Assembly (NCBI GenBank): GCA_024689285.1
Contig: JAILDR010000172.1
Span: 1 to 5,420, forward strand
Reading direction: 5' to 3'
Origin: Bacteroidales bacterium
GTDB lineage: Bacteria > Bacteroidota > Bacteroidia > Bacteroidales > F082
Length of the DNA: 5,420 bases
Shown in pieces: positions 1 to 5,420 of this stretch. Both the position numbers and the translations under genes were made by a program. The notes beneath the pieces were generated by a model. It ran no database searches. It worked only from the letters and a program-made list of their open reading frames with translations, and was not told the DNA's origin. Numbering within the stretch: position 1 is the stretch's first letter; each line of letters opens with the position of its first letter.

Positions 1-1704
1 ATGGCCACCAATTTGATCATCAAGGGTAATATTGTAATAGTCACGTGCGAATTCATTGAAGATGTATGTTCCTGTAGATTGTTCATCAGCCTCAGTGAAA
101 TCACGGCCTTCCACGATGTCGATGCCCATAAAGCGCAAGAAGTTCCAAGAGACTGGATAGACCTGCCACCCGGCATCCTCTCCATGCACTTTACGACCCC
201 AACTCATACGAGTGTCTTTTATAAAAGAGCCCGATCCCCATGCAATGTCCTTGATGGCGGCATCGGCTTTCAATTGGTTCTCAACGGCTTGGCGGTTGGT
301 GGCAAGGTTCCACGACACCCGCGACTGTAATAGGCATTCCTGATTGAAACCCATGTCATGATTCAGCATATACTGACGTTGTTCATGGACGAATATCGCA
401 CAGATAATCAAAACAATAGACACCGTAAACTGCAAGCCAATCAAGCCAACACGGAAGGCTTTGCCCTTTTGAGTTGTGCCAAAGGTACCTTTCAAGGCAA
501 AAGCAGGATTGAAAGAGGTAGAGAACAAGGCTGGATAGAGACTGGCAACCACCGAAATAAGCAACGCCAAACCAATGGTCAAGGCAACAATACCCCAGTT
601 CTGAGTGAAATCAAGTGAGGTGTCAATCAGGGCAGCCAATGTGGATTGCTTAAACAATGTAACAACAGCCACTGCCAAGCCAAGGGCGATGAGCACCATC
701 AATAGCGACTCGCCCACCGACGACATCACCAACTGGAAACGGCTGCTACCTAGTATTTTACGTGTATTAATGCTCTTTAATCGCAGCGGCACCATCGCAA
801 AGAAAAAGTTGATGTAATTGATAAAGGCGATAAGCACCACAAAGATGGCGATGACAAGCAACGTGATGGTAGTGGTGCGGTTTCCCATCTTTCCAACGGT
901 ATAGTTGGCGTTGGGGTCGGCGAAATACATGTCGGTCAGCAACACGGGGCGAATCCCGAACTTGACATCATCGTCCGTCACCTCCATACCGCCATTCATC
1001 TCGCTGAAAAACTGCTTGCAAACAGGCTTTGCCGCTTCGGTAATCGCCTCAGGGTCGGCACCTTTGCGCAGTTTCAAATAATAGAAGAACGAAAACTCCT
1101 TCCATTCATCGAGCCAAGCATCAGGCATGTCGGAAACAATATCAAATGACGAGAGGTCGCTGTGCTTCGGCATGTCCTTATAGATGGCCACTATGGTCGT
1201 TTCCATCCATTTTGTTTCGGCAAGATTTTTCACAACGTCACCCACTTGGACGCCGAGACGCTTAGCCATCGATTCCGATACAGCCATGGCCGCGCCTGTC
1301 AAATCGTCCCAATTGCCGGCCACCAGTTCAAATCCAAAGACCTCGCGTGCACCTTTGTTCAAGGCGACTTGCGACCCTGAAACAGGCGACTGCTCGTCGC
1401 TCACACGAATCTTGGCGGGAACACCCGCAATGCGACCGCAACCACCGACTTCAATATCGGGTGAAGCATTAATTACATATTCGCCTATGGGGCGACACAA
1501 ATAAGACGAATAACCAGTAGATCGGGTCTCTTGCTTCGTAAGGACATAGATTCTGTCGCTGTCCTTAAGCCCCTTGTTATAGGTGAGGTCGTGGTGTACC
1601 TGCACAAGGATGATATAGAGTGCGGCAAAGGCTGCCGTCAAGCCCAGGATATTCAGGATGGAAGAGACCAGCGTGGTCTTGCCTTTTTTGAAGATGCGTG
1701 CCAT
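1..1704 (-). CDS. ABC transporter permease, MacB/FtsX type without ATPase domain (3' end outside window)
   Basis: Inner-membrane permease of the Bacteroidetes MacB_PCD-FtsX family, presumed to work with a separate ATPase on an envelope or export substrate that the sequence does not reveal. Translating the minus strand from ATG 1704 gives 568 uninterrupted codons up to the window edge. Visible order: N-terminal membrane segment (about residues 12-35), first periplasmic core domain (about 36-275, with the family-like IVAIYKDMPKHS near 171-182), three FtsX membrane segments (about 277-303, 330-352, 371-394), then a second core domain opened by a membrane segment at about 417-438. No Walker A or ABC signature is present. 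Aligning its second half (GRDF 533-536, FNE 549-551) with the permease at 4116-5420 predicts a full length near 783 residues, so about 215 are missing. The start lies 11 nt after the GIN gene stop, indicating one operon. There is no clear Shine-Dalgarno site. The family call is firm; the substrate is unknown. Confidence 0.9.
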   Translation of the reverse strand, partial: MARIFKKGKTTLVSSILNILGLTAAFAALYIILVQVHHDLTYNKGLKDSDRIYVLTKQETRSTGYSSYLCRPIGEYVINASPDIEVGGCGRIAGVPAKIRVSDEQSPVSGSQVALNKGAREVFGFELVAGNWDDLTGAAMAVSESMAKRLGVQVGDVVKNLAETKWMETTIVAIYKDMPKHSDLSSFDIVSDMPDAWLDEWKEFSFFYYLKLRKGADPEAITEAAKPVCKQFFSEMNGGMEVTDDDVKFGIRPVLLTDMYFADPNANYTVGKMGNRTTTITLLVIAIFVVLIAFINYINFFFAMVPLRLKSINTRKILGSSRFQLVMSSVGESLLMVLIALGLAVAVVTLFKQSTLAALIDTSLDFTQNWGIVALTIGLALLISVVASLYPALFSTSFNPAFALKGTFGTTQKGKAFRVGLIGLQFTVSIVLIICAIFVHEQRQYMLNHDMGFNQECLLQSRVSWNLATNRQAVENQLKADAAIKDIAWGSGSFIKDTRMSWGRKVHGEDAGWQVYPVSWNFLRFMGIDIVEGRDFTEADEQSTGTYIFNEFARDYYNITLDDQIGGH

Positions 1705-1715
1705 GGCTTCGTGTT

Positions 1716-2486
1716 TTAATCTTTATCAATCCTCCTGATTTTACCGCCTACATTGGTGCCTTTTGTCTTCACATTGCCAAGGTATTTGATAGAGCCCGAA
1801 CCTGCGATGCTGTAATCCATCGATTCCAATTGGCATCGTGTCTCCACCGAGCCCGAGCCGGCAACGGAGACATTCGCTTTTTTCACCGTTCCCGATTCAA
1901 TGATCATGTCTCCCGAACCAGCGACGCTCAAATCCACGAGGTCGGCATAGAAATCCTTGCACACCAACTCTCCCGATCCGGCAATGCTCACTTCAAGACG
2001 ATGTATGGTGGTGGTTTCATTGAAATACACACCGCCGGAACCCGCCGTGCTTATGTCCAGTTCACGGGCTTCGAACGGCGTAACAAAATAGAAATCGCCA
2101 CTACCTACCGTGTTGATATCCTCAATCGTCGGTGAACTGATTTCGATGACGAACTTTGTCGGTTTCAAATTGGTATGTTGAACCTTTTCGGCAACGTATC
2201 CAAGGTTCAACCCATCGCCTTTGGTATGGATGTCGAGATACTCGAAAAGGTTCTCATCAAGGGTCACGCGACAGGAATAGTCGTCCGCCACCGTGTAGTT
2301 GACCGTTGCGGGCAATATCATGCTGATTTCGTCAAACGCCACCACATCGTAGTCACGCGTGACGATATTGCCGTTGCCCTCAACAACGGTCTGTGATGGG
2401 TAGTTGTTGATTTTGTTTTTCTGCGCCTCTGCGCCAAGCACTGCAACGCAAAGGAGTAATACGGTTAATAATGATTTCTTTGCCAT
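1716..2486 (-). CDS. Secreted head-GIN (DUF2807) domain protein
   Basis: A 256-residue exported protein. Residues 1-21 form a signal peptide: KK at 3-4, a hydrophobic core, and an AEA cleavage site before Gln22, as is common in Bacteroidetes. Cys13 lacks a Gly/Ala in front of it, so a lipoprotein is unlikely. The N-terminal part has the family pattern of a surface-exposed acidic/hydrophobic strand (VVAFDEISMILPATVNYTV, about 48-66). The second half carries six GSG turns at residues 128, 149, 170, 190, 210 and 229, the last five preceded by Ala, each followed by a short beta-prone stretch. This is typical of the DUF2807 'putative auto-transporter adhesin, head GIN' family, thought to fold as a right-handed beta-helix; its biochemical role is poorly known. 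The gene leads an apparent operon with the permease 11 nt downstream. The leader is A-rich, without a Shine-Dalgarno site, and lies behind a sigma-54-like promoter. Periplasmic or surface location is inferred from the signal peptide. Confidence 0.9.
   Translation of the reverse strand: MAKKSLLTVLLLCVAVLGAEAQKNKINNYPSQTVVEGNGNIVTRDYDVVAFDEISMILPATVNYTVADDYSCRVTLDENLFEYLDIHTKGDGLNLGYVAEKVQHTNLKPTKFVIEISSPTIEDINTVGSGDFYFVTPFEARELDISTAGSGGVYFNETTTIHRLEVSIAGSGELVCKDFYADLVDLSVAGSGDMIIESGTVKKANVSVAGSGSVETRCQLESMDYSIAGSGSIKYLGNVKTKGTNVGGKIRRIDKD
1794..2105 (-). repeat. In-gene ~20-residue GSG repeats of the GIN domain
   Basis: Six copies of a (T/S/I)(V/A)GSG turn are spaced 21, 21, 20, 20 and 19 residues apart within the GIN protein. 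At the DNA level the turns are all encoded with similar GGC/GGT/GGA-TCG/TCC/TCT-GGC/GGT triplets roughly 60 nt apart. The regular step suggests one beta-helix coil per repeat. This is a protein-level repeat rather than a long exact DNA repeat, because the bases between the turns are diverged. Confidence 0.8.
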
Positions 2487-2530
2487 AATACGATGTTTTT
2501 AACGATTTATCTTTTTCTTTATTATAGCTC

Positions 2531-2547
2531 GGCAACCGTTATGCCAA
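2531..2547 (-). promoter_or_regulatory. Candidate sigma-54 (-24/-12) promoter for the GIN-permease operon
   Basis: The minus strand reads TTGGCATAACGGTTGCC. Against the RpoN consensus TGGCAC-N5-TTGC this has the invariant GG (2545-2544) and GC (2533-2532) at the correct 12-bp step, with one mismatch (T for C at the end of the -24 box). Predicted transcription start is near 2520, giving a leader of about 34 nt before ATG 2486. The call is strengthened by paired palindromes upstream at activator-like distance. A rival reading is an E. coli-like TTGGCA-N15-TATAAT (TATAAT at 2526-2521), but its spacing is short and Bacteroidetes housekeeping sigma does not use that consensus. No good TTTG/TAnnTTTG promoter was seen in this gap. 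Confidence 0.65.
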
Positions 2548-2599
2548 AAACATAAATCATTAAAAATCAATTGAATGGAATTATCGGCTTTTGTAAAAT

Positions 2600-2637
2600 T
2601 GTAAAGTTTCTTTACAGCGGTGTAAAGAAACTTTACA
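2600..2637. promoter_or_regulatory. Double palindrome, candidate enhancer-binding-protein site
   Basis: Two 17-bp palindromes, TGTAAAGTTTCTTTACA (2600-2616) and TGTAAAGAAACTTTACA (2621-2637), are exact reverse complements of each other and are separated by GCGG. Each is TGTAAAG-N3-CTTTACA. The four half-sites start at 2600, 2610, 2621 and 2631, so all face the same side of the helix, and the palindrome centres are 21 bp apart. Relative to the predicted start near 2520 the centres are at about -88 and -109, the usual place for NtrC-family activators of sigma-54. A further TGTAAAA half-site at 2592 is out of phase. The same bases can form a 17-bp hairpin with a 4-nt loop 15 nt after the toxin stop codon, so a role at the end of the AbiE transcript is possible. 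However, the stem is AT-rich and lacks a clean U-tract. Confidence 0.6.
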
Positions 2638-2652
2638 GCAACCATTAAGGGG

Positions 2653-3441
2653 TCACTTTAACTTTTCTTTCACAAACGCATTAAAATGAAGCACCTGTTC
2701 ACTGCGCGAAGCATTAAAAAGCAAATGCTCAAAATCGCGACGCTTCAGATCGAGGTCGGTGCGAGAAAGAAGGTCTTTGAGTGCTTGGCGGAGTTCATCA
2801 GGATTCTCAATGCCGTTGCGCAATTTAAGGAAATGGTAATCGGGCTCTGTGCGCTGCCATAGGAAAATGGTGTCGTAGAAGTCGCGGCCTTTGGCTCGCG
2901 TCAATAAAGCAGAGAGTTTCATAGAAAGCATCACGCTTGGATTTGGAACGGGCAATGCAAAGAAGAAACCGCAACGGCTCACCATCGCCATCTCGGGCTG
3001 ATAGCCTACACCTTGGTCTTGCGCTTCCACTTTCATCAGGAAACGCTCGTCGCGATGGCCGCTCAATCCCATCTCGAACAGTAATCCAGGAAAATAGATG
3101 TTGCGCCGGAAAGCCGTCAGTTTTTCGTTGGCTTTGTCGCGTGGCTCGACCTGCAAACCGTTCATCTTCAGATAGTCGATTAGCGCGTCGGTCATTTCGA
3201 CAAACTGGCTTTCACTGAAATTCTTGCAGTCGAAATCAAGGTCTTCAGAAAAACGGTCAATGCCGTGAACCAAGCGAAGATTTGTGCCGCCGATAAAGGC
3301 TAAATGTGGAATGTAGGACGAGCGTGAAAGGTACTCCAGTGAAAGCAGTTCGACATATTCCTTCAAAATGTGCTTGTGATAAGCAACATTATTCGCGATT
3401 TGTGGCGGATAGAAACCCAATAGGGTGGATAGTTCAATCAT
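2653..3441 (-). CDS. AbiEii/MenT-like nucleotidyltransferase toxin
   Basis: A 262-residue member of the nucleotidyltransferase AbiEii/AbiGii/MenA toxin family (type IV toxin-antitoxin, phage abortive infection). Visible family motifs in order: GGTNLR (51-56) followed by RFSEDLDFD (63-71), which is the nucleotide-binding loop and the metal-binding Asp pair (Asp67, Asp69); MKVEA (136-140), with the conserved Lys; and MKLSALLTRAKGRDFYD (174-190), the KLsALxxR-K-RDfyD block. All key residues appear intact, so the enzyme is predicted to be active. Family members transfer nucleotides, in studied cases to tRNA 3' ends, and stop growth when free of antitoxin; the target here is not shown. It is cytoplasmic, with no signal peptide or membrane segment. 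ATG 3441 overlaps the antitoxin stop by 8 nt (ATGATTGA), which supports this start and translational coupling. The length is in the usual range. Confidence 0.9.
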   Translation of the reverse strand: MIELSTLLGFYPPQIANNVAYHKHILKEYVELLSLEYLSRSSYIPHLAFIGGTNLRLVHGIDRFSEDLDFDCKNFSESQFVEMTDALIDYLKMNGLQVEPRDKANEKLTAFRRNIYFPGLLFEMGLSGHRDERFLMKVEAQDQGVGYQPEMAMVSRCGFFFALPVPNPSVMLSMKLSALLTRAKGRDFYDTIFLWQRTEPDYHFLKLRNGIENPDELRQALKDLLSRTDLDLKRRDFEHLLFNASRSEQVLHFNAFVKEKLK

Positions 3442-4054
3442 GGCGGTAAATGTTAAGCATCAGTTCTAATCTTTTTTGAAGTGACACGCTACTAGACCTT
3501 TCTGAAAATTCTCGCAAACGACTGACATTCAACTCTTCCTGCATCCACCAATCGTCGAGGCGCAAGTCGAGCAAGGCTTCCGTGGTGTTGTATTGCGGAT
3601 AAAGGTAAAGCAGGTCGAGCAAGGCCTTTTCGGGCAAGGCCAAATGGTAACTGTAGCCCTGCGGCAAAACGATAGGCTCATATCCGAAGAACAATTGCGG
3701 CTTCACGGTTTGGTAACTATACTCGCCAAATGCATTTGCGTAATGCGCTGTCCTGTTAGAGGTTACGCTGGTGATTTGCGTCACGGCCTCGGGAATGATG
3801 CCGTAATAGGCCAAAGCGGAATGTAGGCTAATATAGGATGGCGCGTACATTTTTTGGGCGACATAGCGCGAAAACTCAGGCACACGCAAAAGGTCGGCAA
3901 AGGCATACCAATCCTGCCGCAAACGCACCAAATAGCCCTTCCCCACCCAACGGGCAAGGTTGCCACGATCGAAGTGCGGACAAGCCGCCCGCACCTGATA
4001 CACATTGAAGCAGCCCACTTCATGCCACTGTTCACGAAATTGCAGATAGGTCAT
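3434..4054 (-). CDS. AbiEi-like antitoxin / transcriptional autorepressor
   Basis: A 206-residue protein with the layout of AbiEi-type antitoxins. The N-terminal winged helix-turn-helix (about residues 1-52) includes GNLARWVGKGYLVRLRQDWY (31-50), the recognition helix and wing. A C-terminal domain follows with the family signatures SYISLHSALAYYGIIP (73-88), ITSVTSNRT (94-102) and LPEKALLDLLYL (140-151). In the family this protein represses its own operon and counteracts the nucleotidyltransferase toxin without a stable complex (type IV). Order and overlap fit: antitoxin first, toxin second, 8-nt overlap. ATG 4054 is supported by a promoter about 27 nt upstream and by a start right before the HTH. 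There is no strong Shine-Dalgarno site; the leader is AT-rich. The inverted repeat over its promoter is the expected operator. Identity is firm at family level; actual repression or neutralisation is inferred. Confidence 0.87.
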   Translation of the reverse strand: MTYLQFREQWHEVGCFNVYQVRAACPHFDRGNLARWVGKGYLVRLRQDWYAFADLLRVPEFSRYVAQKMYAPSYISLHSALAYYGIIPEAVTQITSVTSNRTAHYANAFGEYSYQTVKPQLFFGYEPIVLPQGYSYHLALPEKALLDLLYLYPQYNTTEALLDLRLDDWWMQEELNVSRLREFSERSSSVSLQKRLELMLNIYRHD

Positions 4055-4065
4055 TTTAATATTTC

Positions 4066-4103
4066 ATTCAAGAAACGCTGCAAAAATACTACTTTTCTTG
4101 AAT
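4066..4103. promoter_or_regulatory. Inverted repeat over the AbiE promoter, candidate AbiEi operator
   Basis: A perfect 10-bp inverted repeat, ATTCAAGAAA (4066-4075) and TTTCTTGAAT (4094-4103), flanks an 18-nt spacer that holds the -7 box. One arm lies between the -33 and -7 elements and the other at the predicted start of transcription, so a protein bridging both arms would block RNA polymerase. AbiEi proteins studied elsewhere bind inverted repeats at their own promoter cooperatively. Binding of this AbiEi here is inferred from position and symmetry. Confidence 0.65.
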
Positions 4104-4111
4104 AAAACAAA
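4081..4111 (-). promoter_or_regulatory. Bacteroidetes-type primary-sigma promoter for the AbiE operon
   Basis: On the minus strand TTTG (4111-4108) is followed after exactly 19 nt by TATTTTTG (4088-4081). This is a perfect match to the Bacteroidetes -33 TTTG / -7 TAnnTTTG consensus at its normal spacing. The start of transcription would lie near 4075, leaving a leader of roughly 20 nt before ATG 4054. The -33 box touches the 7-T run directly after the upstream permease stop (TGA at 4118-4116). The AbiE cassette therefore has its own promoter inside a 61-nt gap. Confidence 0.8.
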
Positions 4112-4115
4112 AAAA

Positions 4116-5420
4116 TCATCCCCTCTGCAACACATCAGTAATCCTTCTGCTGCAAATAGCCTGCACCACGCCCGAAACAATCAGCGAGAGCAGCAGGAAA
4201 GCCGCAAAGAAAGAAACCACGGCCACCGTCAGCACAACGGGGAACGACACATGATAGGCAAAGCCCTGCAGCCATCTCAACGAGAAATAGACGGACAGTA
4301 TGGTTGCTGCCAAAACAGGCAGAATATACATCCGCAGCCTTGCCTTCAGGTAATGTCCCTGCACCTCGCCAGTGGTGGCACCAAACACCTTGCGCACGGC
4401 CATATTAAGCGACTCCTGATGAAGATGGTAGGAAACCACCCCGAAGAAGCCGAACAAAGCCAATAGCATAGCCGAAAGGAAATACAACAACGATAAGTGC
4501 CCGACCTGACGCTCTTCGCGGTAAAGTTCCTTCTCGCCCAAAAACGAATAGGAAAAGACATCCTTATAATTGAACGGACGCACCACTTCTTGAATGTATG
4601 CCAAAGTCTGTTGCCGGTTTTCGGGAGCGATTTTCACCACGATATTCGGCTGTGCCTCTGGTGCATATTCCATAATAAGCGGTGAAACGGCGTTGCGCAT
4701 ATCGGAGAAATGAAAGTCCTTCACCACCCCGACGATTCTCCCCGATGTCACTGTTAACGTCAACTCCTTGCCGATGGCTTCCTCAGCGCTCCAGCCCATT
4801 GCCTTGATCGCCACTTCGTTGACCACATATTGCCCATTCCCTTCGTACATCCCATCAAAATAATCATCCAAATTCAAGTCCTTGCTCAAATAGTCGCCTG
4901 CCAACAACTCCATCCCAACCATCTCTTGGAAATAGCCATCAGTATAAAGCACCTGAAATACAGCATCATTCCCTTCTTCTCGACCTTCCCATTCCACCTC
5001 GCTGATGAAGCCATTAGGCTTCGAAAAGTCACCCATACAAAGCCCGACGCTGTAGATGTCAGGGTTTTTCATCAGTTCGTCACGAATGGGGCCCACTTTG
5101 TAGCAAGGTGTTACCAAACTATTGAGTGACACAATGTTAGACATATCAACACCTTTGTCAGAATGTCGCATAAAAGTGAGTTGCAACAGAATTACAATCG
5201 TAAACACGGCAGCAAGCGAAGAGAGACCCACCTGAAACACCGAACTCGCATTGCTGATGCGGATGCCTTTCAAGTGGCGCATCTTGCCTTTCAGCACATC
5301 GGCGAAGGCCACACTGCGAAGGCAATATTGCCCAAAAAGGCTTGAAGCCAAAGGCAACAGCACCAAAAGTGCAAGGCAGAAAAAGAGCAGCCATTTGTCG
5401 AAACGCAACTGCACGGGCAC
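4116..5420 (-). CDS. ABC transporter permease, MacB/FtsX type (5' part outside window)
   Basis: The C-terminal 434 residues of an inner-membrane permease of the same family as the gene at 1-1704. The reading frame is open at the window edge; the GTG at 5420 is an internal Val codon, since the first visible residues already align with the last membrane segment of the first FtsX domain (Trp10 here to Trp370 there). About 360 residues are missing, giving a total near 790. Visible order: membrane segment about 10-33; VLKG (42-45); membrane segment about 61-84 opening the second core domain; VVNEVAIKAMGW (199-210) and GRIVGVVKDFHF (227-238), both hallmark stretches of the family; then the FtsX domain with segments at about 308-331, 363-383 and 393-420 and the conserved AVRKVFGAT (341-349). 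There is no ATPase domain. It ends at TGA 4118-4116, 61 nt before the antitoxin start, with no clear terminator hairpin before the T-run. Substrate unknown. Confidence 0.9.
   Translation of the reverse strand: MPVQLRFDKWLLFFCLALLVLLPLASSLFGQYCLRSVAFADVLKGKMRHLKGIRISNASSVFQVGLSSLAAVFTIVILLQLTFMRHSDKGVDMSNIVSLNSLVTPCYKVGPIRDELMKNPDIYSVGLCMGDFSKPNGFISEVEWEGREEGNDAVFQVLYTDGYFQEMVGMELLAGDYLSKDLNLDDYFDGMYEGNGQYVVNEVAIKAMGWSAEEAIGKELTLTVTSGRIVGVVKDFHFSDMRNAVSPLIMEYAPEAQPNIVVKIAPENRQQTLAYIQEVVRPFNYKDVFSYSFLGEKELYREERQVGHLSLLYFLSAMLLALFGFFGVVSYHLHQESLNMAVRKVFGATTGEVQGHYLKARLRMYILPVLAATILSVYFSLRWLQGFAYHVSFPVVLTVAVVSFFAAFLLLSLIVSGVVQAICSRRITDVLQRG

Noticed and set aside
1..330. Plus-strand frame starting with ATG at base 1
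   Set aside because: The bases are the reverse complement of an uninterrupted permease coding frame; the ATG is a His codon (CAT) on the real strand.
1698..2135. 145-codon plus-strand open frame opposite the GIN gene
   Set aside because: It is fully antisense to a well-recognised secreted protein with a signal peptide and repeats, and its translation shows no family features. The other plus-strand frames behave the same way.
2521..2547. E. coli-like TTGGCA-N15-TATAAT promoter
   Set aside because: The 15-bp spacing is short and this consensus is not the one used by the Bacteroidetes housekeeping sigma; the sigma-54 reading has exact spacing and upstream sites.
2600..2637. Intrinsic terminator of the AbiE operon
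   Set aside because: The 17-bp stem is AT-rich (4 G/C pairs) and followed by ATTTTACAAAAG rather than a U-run. The internal 7-3-7 symmetry of each arm is better explained by protein binding. A secondary role in ending or protecting the transcript is not excluded.
4056..4067. Three-codon upstream frame (ATG AAA TAT TAA) ending one base before the antitoxin start
   Set aside because: It is too short to support; ATG and TAA are common in an AT-rich leader. Regulation by it cannot be argued from sequence alone.
5418..5420. GTG at the window edge as start of the upstream permease
   Set aside because: The first visible residues already match the middle of the family (end of the first FtsX domain), so the real start lies outside the window.
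1..5420. CRISPR array, tRNA/rRNA genes, insertion sequence ends
   Set aside because: No spaced direct repeats, no tRNA-like cloverleaf, no transposase and no terminal inverted repeats with target duplications were seen around the AbiE cassette or elsewhere.

Overview
The window reads as a stretch of a Bacteroidales chromosome (Bacteroides/Prevotella-like; the genus cannot be fixed from sequence alone). The signs are two ATP-binding-domain-less MacB/FtsX permeases of the Bacteroidetes type, a secreted head-GIN (DUF2807) protein, A-rich leaders without clear Shine-Dalgarno sites, and one promoter that fits the Bacteroidetes primary-sigma consensus exactly (TTTG-N19-TAnnTTTG). All five genes lie on the minus strand, so transcription runs from high to low coordinates. 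Coding density is high: the largest gap is about 166 bases and it is regulatory.

In transcription order: (i) 5420-4116 is the C-terminal part of an FtsX-type ABC permease whose start lies outside the window. (ii) 4115-4055 is a short gap with a Bacteroidetes-type promoter overlapped by a perfect 10-bp inverted repeat. (iii) 4054-2653 is a two-gene AbiE-like type IV toxin-antitoxin cassette: an AbiEi-like winged-helix antitoxin/repressor overlapping by 8 nt an AbiEii-like nucleotidyltransferase toxin. (iv) 2652-2487 is a regulatory gap with two 7-3-7 palindromes 21 bp apart, followed about 90-110 bp downstream by a good sigma-54 (-24/-12) promoter match. (v) 2486-1716 is a secreted GIN-domain protein with six regularly spaced GSG turns. 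(vi) 1704-1, 11 nt after that stop, is a second FtsX-type permease, homologous to the first and cut by the window edge about 215 residues before its expected end.

The most interesting reading is that a GIN-protein/permease operon is driven by sigma-54 and an NtrC-family activator bound at the double palindrome. The self-regulated AbiE cassette sits between this operon and a related permease gene. The sigma-54 arrangement is inferred from motif spacing. The activator, the transporter ATPase and any adaptor or outer-membrane partner are not in the window.
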